DNA of 35,344 nucleotides from Treponema sp. (GTDB lineage Bacteria; Spirochaetota; Spirochaetia; Treponematales; Breznakiellaceae). The position numbers and the translations under genes are program-made. The notes under the pieces were generated by a model. That model did no database searches, was not told the DNA's origin, and saw only the letters and a program-made list of their open reading frames with translations. Below, one piece after another: positions 1 through 6,799 of this stretch (position 1 is the stretch's first letter; every line of letters begins with the position of its first letter). The DNA lies in contig JAISMC010000080.1 in assembly GCA_031276965.1 (NCBI GenBank), forward strand, positions 1 to 35,344, written 5' to 3'.

Positions 1-858
1 CAGCCGGTAAGTTCTCCTCCTTACCGGGTTGTTATCGGTGTATTACTGCTGTCGCTTTTGGTATCGTATCTTGCGGCCCCCGGAAATCCGGCGTTCCGCA
101 AGAAGCTGTACCACAAGGCGCAGTTTCTCTTTGCCTGCGGAACGGCTTTGACCCTGTGGGACCTCCTCACCTCGAAAAGCGCCCTCCTGCCCTTGCCCTA
201 TTTTCCCAGCATGGCGGAGATCGTCAATGTCATGTTTCAGGACCGTGTCCTTCTCCTGCGGAGTACCTTCTACTCCATGCGGCTCTTCTTTGCCGGGCTT
301 GTTACCGGCACGGTTCTGGGCCTTGCCACGGGGATACTTATCGGCTGGTACCGGCAGTGGGACTATTGGCTTTCGCCGGTGATCCGGGTAACCGGCATCA
401 TCCCCGCTGTGGCCTGGCTGCCCATAGCCCTCCTGGTTTTTCCCAACAGTTTTACCACCGGCATGTTTCTCATTTTCATTTCTTCCTGGTTTCCGGTTTC
501 CTCCATGATGGCCGCGGGGATCATCGCCACCCCGAAAAGCTATTTTGAAGCCGCCAGGACCCTGGGGGCGGACAACCGCTTTCTCCTCTTTCATGTGGCC
601 ATACCCAACGCTATGCCCAGCGTGTTTACCGGCGTTATGACCGCCTGCGCCTTTTCTTTTACCACCCTGATCGTTTCGGAGATGGTGGGAGCCAAGGCGG
701 GCCTGGGTTTTTACATCAACTGGGCCAAGGGCTGGGGCGCCTATTCAAAAGTATACGGCGCCATCATCATCATCGCCGTTGAGTTTGCCCTGATCCTCGC
801 GCTGATAAATGTGATACGCCGCTCGGCGCTGCGCTGGCAGAGGGGGATCATAAGATGA
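1..858 (+). CDS. ABC transporter permease, NitT/TauT/Ssu type (5' end outside window)
   Basis: This is an inner-membrane permease of the binding-protein-dependent family that imports nitrate-, taurine- or alkylsulfonate-like small molecules. The reading frame is open back to base 1, so the TTG at 58 used by the ORF track is not the real start and the gene begins upstream. The visible part has an N-terminal hydrophobic segment, then the usual run of membrane helices. The cytoplasmic EAA loop that contacts the ATPase is seen as EAARTLGADNRFLLFHVAIP. The stop overlaps the start of the ATPase gene (ATGA), so the two are translationally coupled. The solute-binding protein is probably upstream and not visible. 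The substrate cannot be read from the permease; the sulfur-metabolism neighbours favour an organosulfur compound, which is inference. Confidence 0.9.
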   Translation, partial: QPVSSPPYRVVIGVLLLSLLVSYLAAPGNPAFRKKLYHKAQFLFACGTALTLWDLLTSKSALLPLPYFPSMAEIVNVMFQDRVLLLRSTFYSMRLFFAGLVTGTVLGLATGILIGWYRQWDYWLSPVIRVTGIIPAVAWLPIALLVFPNSFTTGMFLIFISSWFPVSSMMAAGIIATPKSYFEAARTLGADNRFLLFHVAIPNAMPSVFTGVMTACAFSFTTLIVSEMVGAKAGLGFYINWAKGWGAYSKVYGAIIIIAVEFALILALINVIRRSALRWQRGIIR

Positions 859-1634
859 GTGTTTTAATAAACGTAAAGAATGTTACAAGGATATACCGGG
901 ATACCGGCGGCAATCCGGTCTATGCCCTGAAGGCGGTTAACCTTGACATAGAGGAAGGGGAATTTATTTCGATCATCGGTCCGTCGGGCTGCGGCAAAAC
1001 AACGCTGCTGCGCCTCATCGCCGGCCTTGACCGGCCCGAGGAGGGAACCCTCTCCATTGACGGCCAGGAGATACGGGGTCCAAGTTATGAGCGGGGCTAT
1101 ATTTTTCAGCAGGCCGCCCTGTTCCCCTGGGCCACGGTGTACGACAATGTGGCCCTGGGTCTGAGAGCCCGGAAGATCTTTTCAGAAAATAAAAACAGGG
1201 TGCAGGACTTCATCAACATGATCGGCCTTGACGGTTTTGAAAGGGCCTATCCCCATGAAATATCCGGGGGCATGGCCCAGCGGGTTGCCATCATCCGATC
1301 CCTCATTAACGAGCCCAAGGTACTGCTCCTGGACGAACCTCTGGGGGCCCTGGACGCCTTTAAACGGATAGAACTCCAGGCGCAGCTTATAGGGATGTGG
1401 AAAAAAACCGGGGCCACCATGGTCATGGTTACCCATGACGTGGACGAGGCGATAGCCCTGAGCGGCCGTATCGTGATTATGACCCCCCGGCCCGGCCGTA
1501 TCGTCCGTATTGTCAAGGTTCGTCTTAATTCCGCAGGGAACCGGAACAGCGATGACTTTATCGCCCTGCGCAGGACGATTCTTGAGGAATTGCATTTGGT
1601 TATTTCCAGGCCCCAGCCTGAATATAACATATAG
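855..1634 (+). CDS. ABC transporter ATPase, NitT/TauT/Ssu type
   Basis: This is the cytoplasmic ATPase that powers the permease just upstream. All nucleotide-binding signatures are present: Walker A GPSGCGKTT near residue 43, the Q-loop in YIFQQAALFPW, the signature ISGGMAQRVAI, Walker B VLLLDEPLGALD, and the switch histidine in MVTHDVDEA. At 259 residues it has the usual family length. The start ATG overlaps the permease stop by 4 bases. The order permease-ATPase-O-acetylhomoserine sulfhydrylase on one strand, only 60 bases from this stop to the next start, suggests that transport is tied to sulfur assimilation. The specificity (sulfonate, thioether or other) cannot be fixed from this subunit. 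Confidence 0.93.
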   Translation: MSVLINVKNVTRIYRDTGGNPVYALKAVNLDIEEGEFISIIGPSGCGKTTLLRLIAGLDRPEEGTLSIDGQEIRGPSYERGYIFQQAALFPWATVYDNVALGLRARKIFSENKNRVQDFINMIGLDGFERAYPHEISGGMAQRVAIIRSLINEPKVLLLDEPLGALDAFKRIELQAQLIGMWKKTGATMVMVTHDVDEAIALSGRIVIMTPRPGRIVRIVKVRLNSAGNRNSDDFIALRRTILEELHLVISRPQPEYNI

Positions 1635-1637
1635 AGC

Positions 1638-1668
1638 CTGTTCCAAAGCCCGATTGGTCTTGGAACAG
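1638..1668 (+). repeat. Intergenic hairpin, member of a dispersed family
   Basis: Arms CTGTTCCAA and TTGGAACAG pair perfectly, and the stem continues inward with one mismatch (AGCCC/GGTCT) around a GATT loop. It lies between the ATPase stop and the sulfhydrylase RBS and has no following T-run, so it is unlikely to be a simple terminator. It could be an mRNA stabiliser or processing site. The same core recurs at 20413, 20489 and, more diverged, 29095. Confidence 0.7.
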
Positions 1669-1694
1669 CTTCATGGCCTAAAAAGGAGGTTTTT

Positions 1695-2993
1695 ATGGCT
1701 TATCATTTTGACACATTGAAAATTCGGGCGGGTTACAATCCCGCGGAACACCGGCAGTCGGTACAGGTGCCCATCTATCAAACCACCGCCTACGAATTCC
1801 GGGACACCAAAAATGCGGACAGTCTCTTTGCCTTTACCGAGGCGGGCTTCCTCTACACCAGGGTGAACAACCCCACCGTGGACGTGCTGGAACAGCGGGT
1901 GGCGGCGCTGGACGGCGGGAAGGCGGCGCTGGGCCTGGGGTCGGGCATGGCGGCCATATCCTACACCCTGCTCAACCTTGCGGAAGGGGGCGGGCGCATT
2001 CTCACCACCCCGTACCTCTACGGCGGCAGCTTCGACAGTTTTGGCCGGCTGTACCCCAGTTTCAATATTCACCTTGACTTTTCTCCCAACTTTAACGATC
2101 CGGCAAAACTGGAGACAAATATTAAAGAAGACACCAGAGCGATCTTTGTGGAATCCGTCAGCAACCCCACCGGTGTCGTGGCGGACCTGGAGGTCCTGGC
2201 CGCCCTGGCGCACAAACACGGTATTCCCCTGGTGGTGGACAATACCTTTGGTACTCCCTATCTTCTCAATCCCATTAATTACGGGGCGGATCTGGTGCTG
2301 TATTCGGCCACCAAAGCCCTGAACGGCCACGGGAACCTTATCGCCGGGCTTGTGGTGGAGGCGGGGGATTTTCCCTGGGACAACGGCAAATTCCCCCAAC
2401 TAATACAGCCCGAATATGTACTCCGCGACAGGGAAACGGACCGTAAACGGGGTTTTCTGGAAACCTTTCCCGATGCGCCCTTCGTTACCCGCATCCGCCT
2501 GGTGTACCTCAACTACTTCGGCGCGGCCCTGGGGCCCTTCGACGCCTACCTTGCCCTCATCGGCCTTGAGACCCTTTCGGAGCGGGTGGCAAAACAAGTT
2601 GCCAACGCCCAAAAAATTGCGGAGTATCTGGAAAAACATCCCCGGGTGGAATGGGTAAAGTATCCGGGGCTAAGATCCGATCCCAACTATACCCTGGCGA
2701 AGAAGTATTTCCCCAAAGGTCCCGGTTCGGTGCTGTCCTTCGGTTTCAAGGGAACTCAGGAACAGGGGGACAAATTCCTCAATGCCATTGAACTGTTGAG
2801 TTACCATGTAAATGTGGGAGACGCCAGAACCCTTATCGTCAATTCCCCCCGGACCACTCACGGGGAGCTTACCCCGGAGGAACAGCAGTTTGCGGATATT
2901 CCCCAAAACCTTATCCGTATCTCCGCAGGGCTGGAGGACGCCGGGGACATCATCGCCGATCTTGATCAGGCCTTTGTGAAGGCCTTTAATTAA
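1695..2993 (+). CDS. metY: O-acetylhomoserine sulfhydrylase (methionine synthesis, PLP enzyme)
   Basis: This cytoplasmic PLP enzyme of the Cys/Met metabolism (gamma-family) transfers sulfide or methanethiol onto O-acetylhomoserine, giving homocysteine or methionine. The 432-residue length is typical. The N-terminus TLKIRAGYNP and the phosphate-binding LGSGMAAI are family hallmarks, and the PLP lysine lies in YSATKALNGHG. A strong AAGGAGG site sits 5 bases before the ATG. It follows the ABC ATPase on the same strand and ends at a perfect intrinsic terminator. The nitrogenase-like genes then start from their own promoter. With a methanethiol-releasing reductase next door, direct methylthiolation to methionine would be the natural job here; that link is inference. 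Cystathionine gamma-synthase-like activity is less likely on length and motif. Confidence 0.92.
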   Translation: MAYHFDTLKIRAGYNPAEHRQSVQVPIYQTTAYEFRDTKNADSLFAFTEAGFLYTRVNNPTVDVLEQRVAALDGGKAALGLGSGMAAISYTLLNLAEGGGRILTTPYLYGGSFDSFGRLYPSFNIHLDFSPNFNDPAKLETNIKEDTRAIFVESVSNPTGVVADLEVLAALAHKHGIPLVVDNTFGTPYLLNPINYGADLVLYSATKALNGHGNLIAGLVVEAGDFPWDNGKFPQLIQPEYVLRDRETDRKRGFLETFPDAPFVTRIRLVYLNYFGAALGPFDAYLALIGLETLSERVAKQVANAQKIAEYLEKHPRVEWVKYPGLRSDPNYTLAKKYFPKGPGSVLSFGFKGTQEQGDKFLNAIELLSYHVNVGDARTLIVNSPRTTHGELTPEEQQFADIPQNLIRISAGLEDAGDIIADLDQAFVKAFN

Positions 2994-2997
2994 TGGG

Positions 2998-3032
2998 AAC
3001 CTCTAAAAACTTCAGTTTTTAGAGGTTTTCTT
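2998..3032 (+). terminator. Rho-independent terminator after metY
   Basis: Perfect 13-bp arms AACCTCTAAAAAC and GTTTTTAGAGGTT enclose a TTCA loop and run into TTTTCTT. The terminator lies 5 bases after the metY stop. It separates the transport/metY transcript from the nitrogenase-like genes. Confidence 0.9.
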
Positions 3033-3052
3033 ACCCCTGGGAGAAAATCGTA

Positions 3053-3080
3053 TTACCATAATGTCTGTTCACATTATAAA
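3053..3080 (+). promoter_or_regulatory. Candidate promoter of the nitrogenase-like pair
   Basis: TTACCA, a 16-bp spacer and TATAAA form a moderate sigma70-like promoter just after the terminator. The expected start point falls near 3087, about 20 bases before the ATG. The -10 lies inside the palindrome listed next, so the two would compete for binding. Confidence 0.5.
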
Positions 3081-3086
3081 CAGACA
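3062..3086. promoter_or_regulatory. Palindromic operator-like site over the promoter -10
   Basis: TGTCTGTT and AACAGACA form perfect 8-bp arms around 9 bases (CACATTATA). The site covers the candidate -10 of the NifD-like gene, the layout expected for a repressor operator. The bound regulator is not identifiable; a sulfur- or thiol-responsive factor is a guess from context. Confidence 0.5.
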
Positions 3087-3105
3087 CTAATTAAACGGAG
3101 AAACC

Positions 3106-4596
3106 ATGAGTGAAATTAACCTGAGGGCCACGCAGGCTCCGGTACGGGAAACGCGGCTCGGGTCCATCACCGGCTATGTAGGAAGCGCCGGGGATCTGGT
3201 AAGCTGCGCCCGGCGGGGGACCCTGCGGGACAGGAGCCGCAGCTTCAGCCAGTGTATGGGCTGTTCCACCTCCAATGCGGCCTGTACCGTCGTTCTGATC
3301 CGTGATGCGGCGGTGATAAGCCACGGACCGGTGGGCTGCGCCGGATGCCTCCACGAATTCGCCTTTACCTATCAGGTAAATGGCATACACCGGAATGTGG
3401 ACAATCCGGAACAGCGCCGTATCTTTACCACTAATGTAAACGAAAGGGATACGGTCTACGGGGCGGGGCAGAAACTTGCCGGAACGATCCGTGATGTGTA
3501 CCGGCGGGTAAAACCGGCGGCCATATTTATTATCACCACCTGCGCCTCCGGCATCATCGGGGACGATGTAGAAGGTATTGCCGGGGAGGCGGAAGAAGAA
3601 ATCGGCATCCCCGTGGGGGCCATATTCTGCGAGGGCTTCCGCTCGAAGATATGGACCAGCGGCTTTGATTCGGGCTACCACGGCATTGCCCGGAAGCTGA
3701 TCAAAAAACCGGTAAAAAAACAGGAGGACCTGGTTAACATCGTCAACTTCTGGGGTACCGATGTATTCAGCCGCTGGTTCAAACGGCTGGGCCTCCGGGT
3801 CAATTACCTTACCCCCTACGCTACGGTGGCCCAAATCGCTTCGTCCTCCGAAGCGGCCCTTACCATCCAGATCTGCGCGACCCTGGGGTCCTACCTGGGG
3901 GCCGCCCTGGAACAGGAATTCGGCGTACCGGAAATAAAGGTGTCCGCCCCCTACGGCATCGCCCAGACCGAACGCTGGTTCCGGGAATTGGGCCGCCTGA
4001 CGGGCCGGGAAGAGGCGGCGGAGCTTTTTCTCCGTGAAGAGCGGGAACGGTGGCTCCCGGACATAGAAACACTGCGGGAAAAACTTTCCGGCAGGACCGC
4101 CTATGTTACCGCCGGGGCCTCCCACGGCCATTCCCTTTTGGGCCTGCTGCAGGAACTGGGGATGAAGCCCCTGGGGGCCGCCATCTTCCACCACGATCCG
4201 GTCTACGACAACGGCGCCGAATCCGCCGACACCCTGCAGAATGTGGTGAAGGATTACGCCGACGAGATCAGGGGCTACAATGTCTGCAACAAGCAGGAAT
4301 TTGAACTGGCCAACATCCTTAACAGGGTCCGGCCCGACATACTCCTGGCCCGGCATGGGGGCATGACCCTCTGGGGCGCCAAATACGGCATACCGTCGCT
4401 TTTAATCGGGGACGAACATTTCGGCATGGGCTACGAGGGAATCGCCGGTTACGGAAAACGTATCCTTGAAACAATCGAAAACGACGAATTTGTGAAGAAT
4501 CTTGCAAAGCACGCCATCAATCCTTATACCGAATGGTGGCTGGCGCAGGATCCCTTCGCTTTCCTGGAAGACGGCGCGCATGTCAGAGCATATTGA
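3106..4596 (+). CDS. Nitrogenase-like component 1 alpha (NifD-like), methylthio-alkane reductase-type candidate
   Basis: This is the D-type catalytic subunit of a nitrogenase-superfamily enzyme, 496 residues. Cysteines for a P-cluster-type centre are present: Cys50/Cys53 (SQCMGC), Cys78 (ISHGPVGC) and Cys146 (TTCASGIIGDD), matching NifD Cys62, Cys88 and Cys154. Cys257 (TIQICATLGSYLG) aligns with NifD cofactor ligand Cys275, and His438 (GDEHFGMGYEGIAGYG) is a candidate for His442. The CEGFR stretch aligns at Cys175, but NifD Gln191 and His195 read Trp183 and Phe187, so dinitrogen fixation is unlikely. These are alignments by eye. A GGAG site precedes the ATG, and the 3' end overlaps the K-like gene by 17 bases. 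Alternatives are another group IV nitrogenase-like enzyme or a NifE-like scaffold. MetY beside it favours a Mar-type C-S reductase. Confidence 0.8.
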   Translation: MSEINLRATQAPVRETRLGSITGYVGSAGDLVSCARRGTLRDRSRSFSQCMGCSTSNAACTVVLIRDAAVISHGPVGCAGCLHEFAFTYQVNGIHRNVDNPEQRRIFTTNVNERDTVYGAGQKLAGTIRDVYRRVKPAAIFIITTCASGIIGDDVEGIAGEAEEEIGIPVGAIFCEGFRSKIWTSGFDSGYHGIARKLIKKPVKKQEDLVNIVNFWGTDVFSRWFKRLGLRVNYLTPYATVAQIASSSEAALTIQICATLGSYLGAALEQEFGVPEIKVSAPYGIAQTERWFRELGRLTGREEAAELFLREERERWLPDIETLREKLSGRTAYVTAGASHGHSLLGLLQELGMKPLGAAIFHHDPVYDNGAESADTLQNVVKDYADEIRGYNVCNKQEFELANILNRVRPDILLARHGGMTLWGAKYGIPSLLIGDEHFGMGYEGIAGYGKRILETIENDEFVKNLAKHAINPYTEWWLAQDPFAFLEDGAHVRAY

Positions 4597-5914
4597 ACAG
4601 CAGCGCTACATGTGCGCCATCGGCGCCATGCAGACCGTGGTAGCCATTCCCCGGGCGATTCCCATACTCCACTCGGGGCCGGGCTGCGGCAGCATGACCG
4701 CCGGTTTTTTTGAACGTTCCCGGGGCTATTCCGGAGGCGGTACCGCGCCGTGTACCAACTTTACCGAATCCGATGTGGTGTTCGGCGGGGAAAACAAATT
4801 AGCCGGGCTGATTGCCAATTCCTACCGAATACTGAAAAGCGACCTTCAAGTGGTTTTGCCCGGCTGTACCTCCGCCATCGTGGGGGACGACATCGACAGT
4901 ATCGTGAAAAAATTCGCCGGCGAGGGGAAGCCCATCGTCTTTGCCGATACCCCCGGTTTCAAGTACAGCAACTATGAAGCCCACAGCGAGATCGTCAAGG
5001 CGATTTTGAAACAGTACGTTGCCCGCTTTGCCCCGGCGGAACAGGCGAAGGACGGGCGGCTGGTAAATCTCTTTGCGTCCATCCCCTATCAGGATCAATT
5101 CTGGAAGGGCAATCTGGAAGAGTTGAAGCGCCTTGTCGAAGGAATAGGCCTCAAGGTCAACATCCTCTTCGGCCCCCGTTCACGGGGCGTTGAAGAATGG
5201 AAGGAGATCCCCAAAGCGGCCTTCAACATATTGGTGTCCCCCTGGTTCGGCTTGCCCATCGTACAGTACCTGGAAGAGACCTACGGCCAGCCTTTTTTCC
5301 GGTTTCCCTACCTGCCCATAGGCGGCAATGAAACCACCCGGTTTCTCCGGGGACTTGCGGCTTATGCCGGGACACAGGGCGCGGAACTCGACGGCGGCCG
5401 CGCCGAGGCGTTTATCAAACAGGAGGAACAGGTCTTTTACGAGGAAATCGACAACCTCGCCACCTTCCTGCTGGAATTCCGTTATGGTCTTCCCTCCTGG
5501 ATGCACATCATCCACGACGCAAGTTATGTGCTGGGCATGACGGCATTCCTCCTTAACGAAGCGGGCCTCGTTCCCAAGGAGCTTTTTATTGCTGACAACA
5601 CCCCCGAGCCTTTCCGGGAGGAAATCCTGAAAACCGCTGCCGGATTTTCCGCAAAGCGGACCATCCCCGTTGAGTTCCAACATGACGCGGGCCTGGCCCA
5701 GGCGGCAATAGCGGCGGCGGACCACGAAGGCCGGGGGCTCATCATCGGCAGCGGCTGGGACAAGGACCTGGCCCGGAAGAAGGGCTGCGATTTCCTGTCC
5801 GCCGCCCTGCCTTCACCCTACCGGCTGGTTATGACCACAGGCTACGCCGGCTACAGCGGGGGCCTCCGGCTTATTGAGGATATCTACAACACCGCCCTTG
5901 CCGGCTACCGGTAG
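4580..5914 (+). CDS. Nitrogenase-like component 1 beta (NifK-like), methylthio-alkane reductase-type candidate
   Basis: This is the K-type partner expected to form an alpha2beta2 component with the preceding gene. I place the start at the ATG at 4580 rather than 4502. This gives MSEHIEQQRYMCAIG, matches where the family domain begins, removes a 26-residue low-likelihood extension, and leaves a GGAAG about 10 bases upstream. The protein is then 444 residues. P-cluster-type cysteines are Cys12, Cys36 (HSGPGC) and Cys96 (LPGCTSAIVGDD), and Cys58 lies in a position also seen in NifK. The ESDVVFGGENKL and IVGDD blocks are classic component-1 motifs. It is shorter than NifK because the NifK N-terminal extension is missing, as in other nitrogenase-like K subunits. 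The overlap with the D-like gene implies coupled translation. A reductase (NifH-like) partner is not in the window. Confidence 0.8.
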   Translation: MSEHIEQQRYMCAIGAMQTVVAIPRAIPILHSGPGCGSMTAGFFERSRGYSGGGTAPCTNFTESDVVFGGENKLAGLIANSYRILKSDLQVVLPGCTSAIVGDDIDSIVKKFAGEGKPIVFADTPGFKYSNYEAHSEIVKAILKQYVARFAPAEQAKDGRLVNLFASIPYQDQFWKGNLEELKRLVEGIGLKVNILFGPRSRGVEEWKEIPKAAFNILVSPWFGLPIVQYLEETYGQPFFRFPYLPIGGNETTRFLRGLAAYAGTQGAELDGGRAEAFIKQEEQVFYEEIDNLATFLLEFRYGLPSWMHIIHDASYVLGMTAFLLNEAGLVPKELFIADNTPEPFREEILKTAAGFSAKRTIPVEFQHDAGLAQAAIAAADHEGRGLIIGSGWDKDLARKKGCDFLSAALPSPYRLVMTTGYAGYSGGLRLIEDIYNTALAGYR

Positions 5915-6086
5915 GTAAGCGGATATTCGTTTCCCCATAGGGGGGAAATACGGGATACCGTTCAGGTTCCGCTTCGGCGGGAACGGTTCCCCGGCGGGTT
6001 CCGGCCCCGGGCTTCACCACCCGGGACGGCCGGGGGCCGGATCCGGCACAGCTTACCGGCAATGCCGCCGGATAATGCCGGGGCCG
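5915..6086. other. Convergent intergenic spacer with GC-rich inverted repeats
   Basis: This spacer lies between the NifK-like stop and the 3' end of the opposite-strand gene. It holds small GC-rich stem-loops, such as GTTCC..GGAAC around a CTTCGG-type loop near 5970 and CCCGGG..CCCGGG near 6006-6025. None has a T-run. They could end transcription from both sides weakly. I see no gene. Confidence 0.5.
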
Positions 6087-6634
6087 TCACCACTCCCGGG
6101 GCTTAAACCCTTCGGGGACGCTGATCTTTACCGTATCCCCCGATTGTTCCAGTACAAAGAAACCGCTTTTAACGGCAAAGTCCCTTACCTCTTCCGGGCT
6201 TATTGCCCCCGCCGCCGCTCCCAGCAGTTTCCGCTTATCCTGATGCTCATCGGCATAACGCCGCAATTTTTCCATCCGCTGCAGGTGATCCCGCAATCGT
6301 TATCCGTCAGGTTTGTCTTTACCTCCACCGCCAGAGCCGTATCCCCGTTTTCCAGCAGAATGTCGGCTTCGGTAATATACACACCCCGCGAATCCCTGTA
6401 ACGTACATTAGGGGCCGCCTTCCCGAAAACATAACCCAGCTTATTGAACTTTTCCAGAATATTGGGAACGATCAATTCTTCCACCAAATCGCCGATACGG
6501 CTGCCCAGCCTGCTGATCTTCCGGTCCGTTTCCTGCATTATCTCCTGCATTTTACGGTCCGTTTCCTGGAACATGGCCCAGACCTTCTCAAGGGTCAAGC
6601 CCATTTCCGGTTCGCGTACAGTTTCTTCAGTCAT
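6087..6634 (-). pseudogene. Frameshifted PD-(D/E)XK-like protein (DUF3782-type)
   Basis: Two adjacent minus-strand frames together make one protein of about 180 residues. The first (6200-6634) has a heptad-like ETDRK coiled coil, IGDLVEELIVPNI, then EADILLENGDTALAVEVKT, which carries the D..ExK core of a PD-(D/E)XK nuclease-like fold. After TNLTDND it goes out of frame. The second frame (6087-6296) continues as RDHLQRMEKLRRYADEH through SGDTVKISVPEGF, just as intact members do. A single missing base near 6295-6297 explains the break. The family is common in treponemes and cyanobacteria and its role is unknown. A sequencing error would give the same picture. The upstream promoter suggests leaderless translation. 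Confidence 0.75.
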
Positions 6635-6640
6635 AGGAAA

Positions 6641-6669
6641 AATTTACTTGTTTGATGTTTAGTTGTCAA
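6641..6669 (-). promoter_or_regulatory. Promoter of the PD-(D/E)XK-like gene, probably leaderless
   Basis: On the minus strand TTGACA, exactly 17 bases, TAAATT, then 6 bases to the ATG at 6634. The -35 is perfect consensus. There is no Shine-Dalgarno between the -10 and the ATG, so transcription should begin at or beside the start codon. Confidence 0.6.
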
Positions 6670-6757
6670 TATTTTGCATCATCCCCTGTCAACTCTACAA
6701 ACGGACGCATCATGCCGGCGGGGATATTTTCTTTCATTTTTCCTCTGTATACTGGAT

Positions 6758-6785
6758 TTATCCGGAAACTGCAATTTCCGGATAA
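6758..6785. promoter_or_regulatory. Perfect 11-bp-arm inverted repeat upstream of the sugar isomerase-like gene
   Basis: TTATCCGGAAA, six bases, TTTCCGGATAA. A TATACT hexamer at 6748-6753 would place the transcription start at the left edge of the repeat, so it could be an operator (LacI-like size) or a 5' UTR hairpin. The gene starts 15 bases later. It is not a convincing terminator because no gene on this strand precedes it and the T-run is 7 bases away. Confidence 0.55.
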
Positions 6786-6799
6786 CCACTGGTTTTTTT

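Noticed and set aside
3091-4356. 421-residue minus-strand ORF opposite the NifD-like gene
   Set aside because: It is a shadow of a gene with clear P-cluster motifs, and its composition is Gly/Pro/Arg-rich without family resemblance.
3106-5914. Genuine nitrogenase (nifDK)
   Set aside because: The Gln191 and His195 equivalents are Trp and Phe, the K-like protein lacks the NifK N-terminal extension, and no nif neighbours are seen.
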